This document shows, one piece after another, positions 22,630-33,312 of a DNA stretch of 33,312 bases (within the stretch, counting starts at the first letter, position 1; each line of letters begins with the position of its first letter). The position numbers and the translations under genes were made by a program. A model generated the notes under the pieces. The model did no database searches. It was not told where the DNA came from and was given only the letters and a program-made list of their open reading frames with translations. Location of the stretch: positions 77,608 through 110,919 of the forward strand of contig JACPCS010000104.1 of assembly GCA_016184455.1 (NCBI GenBank), in the 5' to 3' direction. The stretch is from Acidobacteriota bacterium. Lineage in GTDB: Bacteria > Acidobacteriota > Vicinamibacteria > Vicinamibacterales > UBA2999.

Positions 22630-23552
22630 GCTTCTTCCTTCTCGGGTCTCGCTTCGTGTTCACGTTCGATGCCCGATTCCTGATCCCGCCAGCGCCTGTG
22701 CATCCACATCCAGAGCTCCGGATGGCGGCGCACGTACATCTCGAGCACATCGGTGCACCGCTGCGTGAACTCACGCACGGCGTCTGGCGTGTCGGCCAGC
22801 GGCGGCTGCACGGGGTGCTCGTAGATGAGGCGATAGCGGCCGTGCGGCAGCGGCAGCGCGAACACGGGAATCACCGGCGCGCCGGTGCGGAGCGCAATCG
22901 CGGCGAGCGCCGACGTCGTGGCCGCCGGACGCCGGAAGAAGCCCACCGTGACCGCGTCGGCCTCCCGCAGATGCTGATCGATGAGGATGCCGACCGTGCC
23001 GCCGGCGGCCAGCTCGCGCAGAATCCGGCGCACCGCCCCACGCCGTGGAATCACCGTGTTGCCCGTGCGGGTCCGAATGTCCTCGAGCATGGCGTCGAGC
23101 TGCCGATTGTCGAGCGGGCGCACCAGCACCGACATCGGCGCGATCCGCAGCGCGTACGCGAGCGCCAGCATCTCCCAGTAGCCGAAATGCCCGGTGAAGA
23201 TCAGGACGCCGCGCCCCTCCTGCAGCCCCTCGCGCACCCGCTCTTCGCCTTCGACCTCGACGGCGGCCAGCATCCGCGCGGGCGTCCAGGTGCCGAACTT
23301 GATCAGCTCGACGAGCAGGCCGCCGAAGTGGCTGAAGACGGCTCGGGCGAGCTGCCGCTGCTCCCGGGGACTCCGCCCGGGAAACGCGTGCGCGAGGTTG
23401 TCGAGCGTGATCTGCCGGCGCGCCCCGTCGAGGACGTATGCGACCCGTCCGATGCCGTGCCCGAGCTTTCGCACGGCCGGCATCGGCAGCAGCGTGACCA
23501 CCACGCGCACCATCCGGACGAGCAGCGTCTCGACGCGGTGACGCGGCTTCAC
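22626..23552 (-). CDS. lpxL: Lipid A biosynthesis acyltransferase (LpxL/HtrB family)
   Basis: A 308-residue late acyltransferase that adds a secondary acyl chain to Kdo-lipid A from acyl-ACP. There is an N-terminal hydrophobic segment (residues 10-25). The catalytic H-x4-E motif is H122-FGYW-E127 in FTGHFGYWEML. VGILIDQHLREADAVTVGFFRRPA and RRHPELWMWMHRRWRD are typical later blocks. GTG 23552 overlaps the lpxK stop as GTGA; longer in-frame starts run inside lpxK and are unlikely. The C-terminus is very acidic (ESGIEREHEARPEKEEA). Acyl specificity cannot be told from sequence. Confidence 0.92.
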   Translation of the reverse strand: MKPRHRVETLLVRMVRVVVTLLPMPAVRKLGHGIGRVAYVLDGARRQITLDNLAHAFPGRSPREQRQLARAVFSHFGGLLVELIKFGTWTPARMLAAVEVEGEERVREGLQEGRGVLIFTGHFGYWEMLALAYALRIAPMSVLVRPLDNRQLDAMLEDIRTRTGNTVIPRRGAVRRILRELAAGGTVGILIDQHLREADAVTVGFFRRPAATTSALAAIALRTGAPVIPVFALPLPHGRYRLIYEHPVQPPLADTPDAVREFTQRCTDVLEMYVRRHPELWMWMHRRWRDQESGIEREHEARPEKEEA

Positions 23553-24588
23553 GCGGCCGCCTCGATGCGCCGGCGTCGCGCGGCCGCCAGCCGGCCGGCG
23601 AGCCACGACGCGAACTGATCCGCGGGCTCGACGACGGCCTCGATCGGCAGCACGGCCCAGGCGGGCGGCGCCACGACGAGCGCCGGCGACAGCCGCGCGG
23701 CATCCTTTTCCGTGGTCACGATGAGCGTGGCGCCCGCGCTGAAGGCCGCCTGTTCGATCCGTGAGATGTCGCGCGGCGTGAACCAGTGATGGTCGCGGAA
23801 GACGAGCTCGCATCCGATCGTCCACCCGAGCGCGCGCAGTGCGCCAAAGAACCGCTCCGGACGCGCGATGCCGGCGACGCCGAGCACGGGTCGTGAAAGG
23901 GGCCCGGATTGAAGATGCGCAGCGAGGCCCTGCGGATCATCGGTGATGAGCCGCAGCGGCCCGTAGCTCACAGTCACGCGAAAGGCGGTCTCCACGCCCG
24001 TCCGGCCCGCGACGGACTCGACATCGGCCTCGCTGCCCGGCACGAGCAGGCCGTCCGCGGCGCGGGCGGCCTCCAGCGGCTCGCGCAGCCGTCCGAGAGG
24101 CAGGAGCCGATCCTCGAGATCGGCCGCCGATACGACCAGCAGATCGACATCCCGCGCCAATGGCAGATGCTGAAACCCGTCGTCCAGGAGATGGACCGTG
24201 CAGGCGAAGCGCCGCTCCGCCAGCCGGCCTGCGAGGTACCGCTCCCGCGCGACGAGCACCGGCACGCCCGGCAGCGTATACGCCAGCATGGTCGGCTCGT
24301 CGCCTGACTGTTCGGGCGGTGCGAGGACGCGCTCGCCGTCGCTCACCACGACGACCCCGTCTGGGGCGTCGCGCCGGCCGTAGCCGCGGCTCAGCACCGC
24401 GGGCCGCTCGCCGGCGGCGGTGAGCAGCCGCGCGAGCGCCGCCACCACCGGCGTCTTGCCGCTGCCGCCCACGACGAGGTTGCCGATGCTGAGGACGGGG
24501 CGATCGAGAACGCGCGCGCGATCGGGATGCCGCCCGTACCACGCGCGTCGCAGTGCGGTGGCGCGCCCGTAGACGCCCCCCAGCACGT

Positions 24589-24592
<4 letters not shown>
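23549..24592 (-). CDS. lpxK: Tetraacyldisaccharide 4'-kinase
   Basis: A 347-residue membrane-associated P-loop kinase that phosphorylates the 4' position of the lipid A precursor. SIGNLVVGGSGKTPVV (35-50) is the Walker A region specific to LpxK. LSRGYGRR (67-74) and HLLDDGFQHLPLARD (134-148) with the catalytic Asp pair are also visible. The start is TTG 24592, overlapping the waaA stop as TTGA. Length is normal for the family. Confidence 0.94.
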
Positions 24593-28243
<3,651 letters not shown>

Positions 28244-28280
28244 GGCGGGTCCGCTTACCGAAGGGAGCAGCGGACCCGCC
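28244..28280. repeat. 12-bp-stem hairpin between pgk and tpiA
   Basis: GGCGGGTCCGCT (28244-28255) pairs exactly with AGCGGACCCGCC (28269-28280) across 13 bases. It has no T-run, so it is more likely an interspersed palindrome or an mRNA stability/attenuation element than a terminator. tpiA starts 31 bases later. Confidence 0.7.
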
Positions 28281-28311
28281 GAACAGCGAGCGGCGAACCC
28301 GCCGGACTGAT

Positions 28312-29109
28312 ATGCGCATTCCTCTGATCGCCGGCAACTGGAAGATGTACAAGACGGTCGCGGAGGCCGTGAAGTACGTCAAAGAACTGCGCGGCCTCGT
28401 CAAGGACGTCGACGGCGTCGAGGTGGTCGTCGCGCCGCCGTTCACCGCGGTCCACGCGGCGGCCGAAGCGGCGCGCAACAGCAACGTCGGCATCGCGGCG
28501 CAGGATCTCTACTGGGAGCGCGAGGGCGCGTTCACCGGCGAGGTCAGCGGCGTGATGGTTCGGGACGCGGGCGCGGAGTACGTGATCATCGGCCACTCCG
28601 AGCGGCGCACCCTCTTTGGCGAGACGGACGCGAGCGTGAACCGCAGGATGGCGGCGGCGTTCGCCGCCGGGCTCTGTCCGATCGCGTGCATCGGCGAGAC
28701 GCTCGACCAGCGCGAGCGGCAGGAAACGTTCGACGTGCTCGATCGGCAGATCAAGCTCGGGCTGGACGGCCTCGGCTCGGATCAGATCGCGCAGCTCGTG
28801 GTCGCGTACGAGCCGGTCTGGGCGATCGGGACCGGGCGCAACGCAACACCGGCGCAGGCGGCCGAGGCGCACGGGTACATCCGGAAGCGGCTCCGCCAGT
28901 GGTTCGGGGCGGAGGCGGCCGAGCTCTGTCATGTGATCTACGGCGGCAGCGTCAAGCCGGACAACATTGCGGATCTCATGTCACAGCCGGATGTCGACGG
29001 GGCGCTCGTCGGCGGCGCCAGCCTCGACGTGCGAAGTTTTCTCGACATCGTGACCCGCGGCCGCGACGCCGCCCGCCGCCGGCAGGGCGGCGCAGCCGGC
29101 ACGGTATAA
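28312..29109 (+). CDS. tpiA: Triosephosphate isomerase
   Basis: A 265-residue TIM-barrel enzyme interconverting dihydroxyacetone phosphate and glyceraldehyde 3-phosphate. AGNWKMYK (N9, K11), YVIIGHSERR with His95 and AYEPVWAIGTGRNA with Glu167 are the complete catalytic set; YGGSVKPDN and DGALVGGASLD are phosphate-gripping loops. The C-terminus has a basic tail (TRGRDAARRRQGG) slightly beyond the usual end. The ATG at 28312 has only a weak ribosome site, so a hairpin-dependent or coupled mode is possible. Confidence 0.97.
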   Translation: MRIPLIAGNWKMYKTVAEAVKYVKELRGLVKDVDGVEVVVAPPFTAVHAAAEAARNSNVGIAAQDLYWEREGAFTGEVSGVMVRDAGAEYVIIGHSERRTLFGETDASVNRRMAAAFAAGLCPIACIGETLDQRERQETFDVLDRQIKLGLDGLGSDQIAQLVVAYEPVWAIGTGRNATPAQAAEAHGYIRKRLRQWFGAEAAELCHVIYGGSVKPDNIADLMSQPDVDGALVGGASLDVRSFLDIVTRGRDAARRRQGGAAGTV

Positions 29110-29137
29110 TGGGGTTTTCGCCAGCAGGTCGAATCTG

Positions 29138-29527
29138 ATGCTGTACTACCTTGGCTCGGTGCTCTACGTGCTTGTCTGCCTCGTGCTGATGCTCGTCATC
29201 CTGCTCCAGCAGGGCAAGGGAGGCGACATTGCCAGCGCGTTTGGCGGCGGCGGCAGTCAGGCGGCATTCGGGGCGCGGAGCGGCGCGACCGTGCTCTCGC
29301 GCGCGACGACGGTGCTGGCGGTGCTGTTCGTTCTGGGCGCGCTGGTCTTGAACATCCTGGCGCAGCGCGGACCTGGATCGGTGGTTGGCGGTCGCGCGCC
29401 GCAGCCGGCCAACCCCGTGTCGACGCTGCCGGTGCCGCAGGCGGCGCCGCCGGCGCAGCAGCAGTCGGCTCCGGCGCAGTCGGCTCCCGCGCAGCAGGCG
29501 CCGGCGGCACCGAAGCCGCAGCAGTAA
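29138..29527 (+). CDS. secG: Preprotein translocase subunit SecG
   Basis: A 129-residue membrane protein of the SecYEG channel. The first helix is LYVLVCLVLMLVILLQQGKGG, then SAFGGGGSQAAFGARSGATVLSRATTVLAVLFVLGALVLNIL gives the conserved FGG loop and second helix. The C-terminal 50 residues are an unusual proline/alanine/glutamine-rich tail (QQQSAPAQSAPAQQAPAAPKPQQ-like), longer than in E. coli, where it would be cytoplasmic or periplasmic linker. The start is ATG 29138, 28 bases after tpiA. A TATAAT at 29105-29110 overlaps the tpiA stop, so an internal promoter is possible. The tpiA-secG order is common in bacteria. Confidence 0.93.
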   Translation: MLYYLGSVLYVLVCLVLMLVILLQQGKGGDIASAFGGGGSQAAFGARSGATVLSRATTVLAVLFVLGALVLNILAQRGPGSVVGGRAPQPANPVSTLPVPQAAPPAQQQSAPAQSAPAQQAPAAPKPQQ

Positions 29528-29558
29528 GACACCTCACCTCGGACGCGGACGTTCTGAG

Positions 29559-29586
29559 TTCCGCGTTCCGAGTTCGGAACGCGGAA
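29559..29586. terminator. 13-bp-stem hairpin overlapping the tRNA-Leu 5' end
   Basis: TTCCGCGTTCCGA (29559-29571) pairs exactly with TCGGAACGCGGAA (29574-29586) around GT. Its last 6 bases are the first 6 bases of tRNA-Leu. It may terminate the secG operon or be a palindromic repeat; in a read-through transcript it would compete with the tRNA acceptor stem. Confidence 0.5.
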
Positions 29587-29667
29587 GTGGCGGAATTGGC
29601 AGACGCACCAGCTTGAGGGGCTGGCGGTCGCAAGACCGTGGGGGTTCGAATCCCCCCTTCCGCACCA
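29581..29667 (+). tRNA. tRNA-Leu (GAG)
   Basis: A class II tRNA: acceptor GCGGAAG/CTTCCGC, anticodon arm CCAGC-TTGAGGG-GCTGG with GAG, long variable arm CGGTCGCAAGACCG, and T-arm GGGGG-TTCGAAT-CCCCC. The discriminator is A and CCA is encoded (29665-29667). It lies at the border between the conserved operon and accessory DNA. Confidence 0.97.
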
Positions 29668-29699
29668 ACAACTTACGGATGTTTTTGGCTAGTCTTTGT

Positions 29700-29727
29700 G
29701 GTCAAGTGGTCAAGTCTTTGGTCAAGT
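29700..29727. repeat. Three GGTCAAGT direct repeats
   Basis: Copies are at 29700-29707, 29708-29715 (tandem) and 29720-29727, shortly after tRNA-Leu. Such short repeats next to a tRNA and accessory DNA could be recombinase-binding sites. No integrase is visible here. Confidence 0.45.
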
Positions 29728-29733
29728 GAGGCG

Positions 29734-29750
29734 CCAGATTGAGGGGCTGG
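29734..29750 (+). repeat. Copy of the tRNA-Leu anticodon stem-loop
   Basis: CCAGATTGAGGGGCTGG matches the tRNA-Leu anticodon arm (29608-29624) at 16 of 17 positions. Anticodon-arm duplications mark integration sites of some tyrosine-recombinase elements. The rest of 29668-29807 shows nothing else clear. Confidence 0.5.
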
Positions 29751-29807
29751 GCTGACAAAGCCTTCCCAGGGGCCTCTTGGACGCCGGGCATCTTCCAGAC
29801 CTGGTGG

Positions 29808-30155
29808 CTATTTCGGACAGGCTTCGTTCGCCAGGATTGTCAGGACGAACTCGACGTGGCCCTGGGTCCCGTCGCGGTCGAAACCGTAGCGGGACTTGAA
29901 AGCTGACGGACTGAGCTTCAGCGTCGCGAACAACTGGTCTGCCCCGCTCGACCTGTACCAGCCGGTAATGCAGTTCATGCGCGCGGCGCGATTGTTGTCG
30001 AGCCCTTCAGTGAAAGCGAGCATGTTCGCCGCGCCGGCGGCATAGGCTTGTTGTTCAATTGGCGTCCTGCGCAGGAACTCGTTGATCAGGATGGCGTGGG
30101 ACGGTTGCGACGAGACGATAAGCGCAAGCGCTGACAGAAACAGGATGCGGCGCAT
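29808..30155 (-). CDS. Small secreted hypothetical protein
   Basis: A 115-residue protein with a clear Sec signal (MRRILFLSALALIVSSQPSHA, cleavage after SHA), so probably periplasmic at about 94 residues when mature. Two cysteines (in RMNCITGWY and ANEACPK) could form a disulfide. ATG 30155 has GGAG/GAGGG just upstream; a longer frame to 30365 reads through this signal and is unlikely. The pattern EQQAYAAGAANMLAFTEGL...CITGWY is vaguely like small helical immunity-type proteins (Rap1a/Tai-like), but this is not firm. It is divergent from the HigBA operon. Confidence 0.6.
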   Translation of the reverse strand: MRRILFLSALALIVSSQPSHAILINEFLRRTPIEQQAYAAGAANMLAFTEGLDNNRAARMNCITGWYRSSGADQLFATLKLSPSAFKSRYGFDRDGTQGHVEFVLTILANEACPK

Positions 30156-30358
30156 GTAACCCTCTCCGGCGGCAAGGGTATCACCCTGCGCTTCGGCCCG
30201 TTCCAGCTTTTCCATCATCGCCTCCACGAACGAGGCCTCACGGGCGTTCGGCTGTCGATCCACGTCGTTCTCGGCTGTCGTCCGTCCATCGCCATAACCT
30301 GAGAATTCGTTAGGAACCCTCGCCCTGCGATGCGACGGTGTTGAGGAATACGTTCCCA

Positions 30359-30388
30359 TTGACAACTGTAGCCTGTAACGCTACAGTT
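30359..30388 (+). promoter_or_regulatory. HigBA promoter and operator
   Basis: TTGACA (30359-30364) and TACAGT (30382-30387) are 17 bases apart. The inverted repeat AACTGTAG-9-CTACAGTT (30364-30388) fills the space between them, the expected place for HigA autorepression. higB begins only 7 bases after the -10, so the transcript may be leaderless. Confidence 0.7.
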
Positions 30389-30393
30389 ATCAT

Positions 30394-30678
30394 ATGAAGG
30401 TTCGGAGCATTGTGCACAAGGGCCTGCGCCGCCTGTATGAGGAGAACTCCTCGAAGGGCTTAAGCGCGGATACCGTGGACAAGCTCCGCAAGATGCTCAC
30501 CTTCCTCGATGCGATGGAAAACCCGGAAGAGCTGCGCGCCCTTCCCCTGTGGAAGGCGCATGTTCTGACGGGCGACCGCAAGGGCACATGGAGCCTGCAC
30601 GTGACCCGCAACAGGCGGTTGACTTTCCGGATCGAGGACGACGAGATCGTTGAATTGAACCTTGAGGATTACCACTAG
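30394..30678 (+). CDS. higB: HigB-type mRNA interferase toxin
   Basis: A 94-residue RelE/HigB-fold toxin. VRSIVHKGLRRLYEENSSKGLSADTVDKLRKML is the family N-terminus, and KGTWSLHVTRNRRLTFRIEDDEIVELNLEDYH is the C-terminal sheet with the usual basic patch. Such toxins cut mRNA on the ribosome. ATG 30394 lies directly behind the palindromic promoter with no ribosome site. The toxin precedes the antitoxin, as in other higBA operons. Confidence 0.92.
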   Translation: MKVRSIVHKGLRRLYEENSSKGLSADTVDKLRKMLTFLDAMENPEELRALPLWKAHVLTGDRKGTWSLHVTRNRRLTFRIEDDEIVELNLEDYH

Positions 30679-30693
30679 AAAACGGAGCAGAAC

Positions 30694-30993
30694 ATGGCTA
30701 TGCACAACCCGGTTCATCCCGGCGACTTCATCAGGACCGAGATCATCGCGGCCCACGGGCTTTCCGTCACGGGGGCGGCGAAGGTGCTGGGCGTGTCGCG
30801 TCCGGCGCTGTCGAATCTCCTGAACCAGAACGCCGACCTGTCCGGCGAGATGGCTCTGCGCATCGAGAAGGCGTTCGGCGTGAGCATGGACACGCTGATG
30901 CGCATGCAGGCGGCATACGACATTGCTCAGGCGCGCAAGGACGCGGGCAAGATCCGCGTCCAGCGCTATCACCCCGACTCGGCACACGCCTGA
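30694..30993 (+). CDS. higA: HigA-type antitoxin (XRE-family)
   Basis: A 99-residue HigA protein: NPVHPGDFIRTEIIAAHGLSVTGAAKVLGVSRPALSNLLNQ is the signature N-terminus with the XRE helix-turn-helix, followed by EMALRIEKAFGVSMDTLMRMQAAYD. It neutralises HigB and binds the upstream palindrome. It starts at ATG 30694, 15 bases after higB, with GGAG six bases upstream. Confidence 0.94.
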   Translation: MAMHNPVHPGDFIRTEIIAAHGLSVTGAAKVLGVSRPALSNLLNQNADLSGEMALRIEKAFGVSMDTLMRMQAAYDIAQARKDAGKIRVQRYHPDSAHA

Positions 30994-31042
30994 GATCCGC
31001 AAGCGCCGCTGCGATAGCGGCCCTGCGCCGGTATTGCAGCCG

Positions 31043-32578
31043 ATGGCTTACCTCAAGACGGACGCGCCCGCGGATGTCGTCGAGACGCTGCGCCAGTTGG
31101 AGGCGCAGGCCGATGAATGCTGGCGGGCACTGCAAATCCGGTACAACCTGTCGAACACATCCGTGAAATGGGCAATCGGGCACGGCCAGCCGGCTACAGC
31201 GGCTTTGAGCAGGCGGTGGACGGGTGAACTTTCCACAGCGGTCGATCAGGCGATTTCCGCTGCGGCTGATTACAGTCATTTCGAGGTCTGTTTCCAGGGG
31301 TTTCACAAAGACCGTTACGCCGCAGACGTTCTTGCGCCGTCCTTGATCCGGTTCACGGTTCCCGGCGTCGAGCGCGATCGCCAGGTCAGCGCGTATCAGA
31401 AAGGCATGCGCCCGCGTGAGGGACGATTCGCAGGCCAGCGCGCCGCGCAACCGCCTCAGGCCCCGCGTGTGGCGGAAGCGTTCGAGCGGGTCCTGCGCGG
31501 CTGCCGGCAGACCGGATCGTTGAGTTTTGAGTACGGCGAGCCGTGGGATCTCTGGCGCGCGTTGCTGCCCGAGTGCAGGGACAGGGTGAAGGCGCTGGCG
31601 CGGAGGGCCGACACGTTGTCGCTGGGGCCGTACCGGCTCGACGAATTCAATGAGCTTTACGTCGCGCTGATCGCCGTTTGCGCTGCGCACGACCATCTGT
31701 GTTTTCGCTGGGCGCAGGCGCAGCGTGTCTACCCGGTGGAATCGGCCGTGATGGTCCGGCCCGTCCAGGAATGGGCTGATGTTCTGTCGAAGTTGAGCGG
31801 CGTTGCGCCGGAGAAGTGCCGGGCGATGCTCTCGGACCTGACGTTTTCGGTCAAACAGTCCGTCGACCTCCACGTCTACCCGTTCATTCCTCTCAATGGT
31901 ATGAATGAGATGCTCGCGCTCGCGCCGCCGTTCCCGCTGCACAGCCGGCATGACGAAAACATCCTGCGCGTTTGTTCGCAACGGCGGCAGCAGATCTATG
32001 ACGTCACGTCGCTTGAAAAGCAGTCCGAAATGCTCGCGGCTGCGCGCGTGGCAGGCAGGCGGTACGGCGCGGACGGACCGATCCAGCTTCCGAATCCCGT
32101 TCCCGACATCGACCTGCTCGCCGTCGATGAATCCTCCTCCACCGTCGTCATCGCCGAGCTGAAATGGATTCGCAAGACCGTGCGCGCGCTGGAAATTCCC
32201 GACCGCGACGCCGACGTGCTCAAGGGCATCGGCCAGCTTGAAGCGATCCGAGCCTTCCTGGCCGACAACCCCGATTACCTCTCCTCGCGCGGCCTTTTGC
32301 CGCGGCCGATCAATCAGTTCGAACACGTCCACTACCTGCTCGTCGCGCGGGATCACTGGCGCTGGGTGGAGCCGCATGACGGGATTGCGATTGTGGAATT
32401 TGAGCCATTTGCCCGTGTGCTGGAGCAGTCGAACAATCTGCGCGATGCCGCAGGCGAACTGCTGACCTATGACTGGCTTCCCGTTGAAGGGCGGGATTTC
32501 AACATCCAGTACGACGCGGCCACGGCGAACGGCGTGAGGATCGAATCGCCGGTGTTCTATTCGGCGGCGCTTTCCTGA
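31043..32578 (+). CDS. Protein with a C-terminal PD-(D/E)XK nuclease-like domain
   Basis: About 511 residues, unknown family. Residues 354-374 read PDIDLLAVDESSSTVVIAELK: D355/D357, a hydrophobic strand and E372-x-K374 fit the PD-(D/E)XK nuclease core, with GQLEAI (397-402) as the expected following motif IV-like helix. The N-terminal 330 residues are mostly helical with no recognised domain. There is no membrane segment. It starts about 50 bases after higA in the same direction and may be co-transcribed; the start is uncertain because no ribosome site is seen. Such C-terminal domains occur in restriction and anti-phage proteins and in repair nucleases. A defence role is a reasonable guess but unproven. 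Confidence 0.6.
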   Translation: MAYLKTDAPADVVETLRQLEAQADECWRALQIRYNLSNTSVKWAIGHGQPATAALSRRWTGELSTAVDQAISAAADYSHFEVCFQGFHKDRYAADVLAPSLIRFTVPGVERDRQVSAYQKGMRPREGRFAGQRAAQPPQAPRVAEAFERVLRGCRQTGSLSFEYGEPWDLWRALLPECRDRVKALARRADTLSLGPYRLDEFNELYVALIAVCAAHDHLCFRWAQAQRVYPVESAVMVRPVQEWADVLSKLSGVAPEKCRAMLSDLTFSVKQSVDLHVYPFIPLNGMNEMLALAPPFPLHSRHDENILRVCSQRRQQIYDVTSLEKQSEMLAAARVAGRRYGADGPIQLPNPVPDIDLLAVDESSSTVVIAELKWIRKTVRALEIPDRDADVLKGIGQLEAIRAFLADNPDYLSSRGLLPRPINQFEHVHYLLVARDHWRWVEPHDGIAIVEFEPFARVLEQSNNLRDAAGELLTYDWLPVEGRDFNIQYDAATANGVRIESPVFYSAALS

Positions 32579-32581
32579 TGG

Positions 32582-33016
32582 CTACTCTTCGAGGTCAGGT
32601 CCGTCGAGGTCGGATTCGTCGTGCTCGGACTCGGCGCTGTCGCCCTCCTCGTACCCAAGGGTTTGCATGCAGACGTAGCGAAGTTCCGCGAGGTCGCGGA
32701 CGGCGTAATGAATGCTTTCCGCCGTGTCGTCGTCGAAGGAGCCCATGTCGGCATGGCCGTCGAGCTGGTGGATGTTCGACGCGATTTTTCCAAGAGTCCC
32801 CATCAGGCGGACAACGGCCCGGTCCTCGGCGGACGGGCGGCGGGCGGACGGCTGCGCGTCGAGGAGAGCACGCCGGACCAGGGCAGCGGCGGAGAGGCCC
32901 GTGCGCTCCACGATTTGCGCCACGATATCGGCTTCCTTCCCGCTGAGGCGCACGGTGAACAGACGTGTGCGCCGTTTCGATCCGCGTGGGTCGTTTCCGC
33001 TTCTCCGCTTGCTCAT
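32582..33016 (-). CDS. MobC-like plasmid mobilization relaxosome protein
   Basis: A 144-residue protein. RTRLFTVRLSGKEADIVAQIVERTGLSAAALVRRALL (16-52) is a ribbon-helix-helix DNA-binding region, and LMGTLGKIASNIHQLDGHA (71-89) matches the MobC LxxIGxNLNQLAR signature. The C-terminus is strongly acidic (EEGDSAESEHDESDLDGPDLEE-like). MobC proteins open oriT and help the relaxase in conjugal transfer. It is convergent with the nuclease gene, only 3 bases away, and lies 14 bases after a second related gene, which precedes it in transcription. A relaxase gene would be expected close by, outside the window. Confidence 0.78.
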   Translation of the reverse strand: MSKRRSGNDPRGSKRRTRLFTVRLSGKEADIVAQIVERTGLSAAALVRRALLDAQPSARRPSAEDRAVVRLMGTLGKIASNIHQLDGHADMGSFDDDTAESIHYAVRDLAELRYVCMQTLGYEEGDSAESEHDESDLDGPDLEE

Positions 33017-33030
33017 GGGTTCATTTGCGA

Positions 33031-33312
33031 CTAGACCTCCGGCCCGGATCCATCGGGCTCCGGTTGGTAGTCCCTCTCAAAGCCAATGGCCTGCAGGCAG
33101 GGCAGGCGAAGTTCACCGAAGGAAAGCAGGTCCTGACGGATGCTTTCCCCGTGGTCGGAGCGGCCCATGTTCGCGTGCCTCGCGTGCTGATTGATGTTCG
33201 ATCCGATTGGTTCCAGCTTGACCAGAAGCTGGTCGACGGCCGGGATGTCGACCGACGGCCGGTGGCCGGACGGAGGCGGCGGCGCGTGGAGAAGCGCGCG
33301 GCGTATCAGGGC
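33031..33312 (-). CDS. Second MobC-like protein (C-terminal part, cut by window edge)
   Basis: Minus-strand frame open from the window edge to TAG at 33033-33031 (93 codons). ALIRRALL, then VDQLLVKLEPIGSNINQHARHANMGRSDHGESIRQDLLSFGELR parallels the downstream gene (ALVRRALL, LGKIASNIHQLDGHADMGSFDDDTAESIHYAVRDLAELR). The two are diverged tandem paralogues, both ending in acidic tails. Its N-terminal DNA-binding part is outside the window. Confidence 0.72.
   Translation of the reverse strand, partial: ALIRRALLHAPPPPSGHRPSVDIPAVDQLLVKLEPIGSNINQHARHANMGRSDHGESIRQDLLSFGELRLPCLQAIGFERDYQPEPDGSGPEV

Noticed and set aside
21073..22683. 536-codon plus-strand frame spanning gmhB and waaF antisense
   Set aside because: Shadow of two well-recognised genes; composition is not protein-like.
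29105..29110. TATAAT at the tpiA stop as a firm secG promoter
   Set aside because: No -35 at suitable distance, and secG is close enough to be read from the operon; mentioned only as a possibility.
30767..32377. 536-codon minus-strand frame opposite the nuclease-like gene
   Set aside because: Overlaps higA antisense and has antisense composition; the plus strand has coherent strands and the PD-(D/E)XK pattern.

Overview
The window is high-GC DNA (roughly two thirds G+C by eye) from a Gram-negative bacterium: it carries a complete inner-core lipopolysaccharide operon (Kdo, heptose and lipid A late steps). The dense minus-strand operons with 4-base GTGA overlaps, the HldA/HldC split and the short palindromes read through as protein (VRLQPD-type, GATHASP-type) suggest Acidobacteriota, perhaps Vicinamibacteria. 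That placement is inference, not proof.

Region 1 (1-9.1 kb, all minus strand) is an operon-like gene cluster. It starts with an acyl carrier protein, an active ketosynthase and a ketosynthase-like partner that has lost all three catalytic residues (KS-alpha/chain-length-factor style). These are followed by an HMG-CoA reductase, a sigma-70-family factor with a tiny HxxxCxxC (zf-HC2-like) protein, a fusion of a degenerate SDR with an MGAT-like acyltransferase, a carotenoid desaturase/isomerase-like flavoprotein, and the start of an ABC1/UbiB kinase. The combination looks like an undescribed lipid or polyketide-isoprenoid pathway with its own sigma factor. It is the best candidate here for a new system.

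Region 2 (9.1-12.1 kb) is decaying chromosome: a beta-barrel gene with no normal start and a lost 3' end, a frameshifted lactonase-like beta-propeller gene fused to it tail to tail, and a TPR gene tail. One small intact hypothetical gene follows.

Region 3 (12.18-17.75 kb) is a 5.6-kb genomic island in the 3' end of tRNA-Asp. A 26-bp direct repeat bounds it, with excisionase-like and tyrosine integrase genes at the tRNA end. Cargo is a DUF433/DUF5615 toxin-antitoxin pair, a second convergent DUF433 gene, an SDH/SppA-type serine protease homologue, and about 1.5 kb of apparently non-coding DNA with a large inverted repeat. tRNA-Val lies just upstream of tRNA-Asp.

Region 4 (18.0-25.9 kb, minus) is the LPS operon waaA-lpxK-lpxL-waaF-gmhB-hldA-hldC-waaC plus an isoprenylcysteine-methyltransferase-like membrane protein. 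Region 5 (25.95-29.67 kb, plus) is gap-pgk-tpiA-secG followed by tRNA-Leu(GAG). It is transcribed divergently from the LPS operon, and a palindromic repeat has apparently been inserted in frame in pgk.

Region 6 (29.7-33.3 kb) is accessory DNA starting at tRNA-Leu. It holds a copy of the tRNA anticodon stem-loop, short direct repeats, a small secreted protein, a HigBA toxin-antitoxin operon with a palindromic operator, a PD-(D/E)XK nuclease-like protein, and two tandem MobC-like relaxosome proteins. It is probably the left end of a mobilizable element that continues beyond the window.
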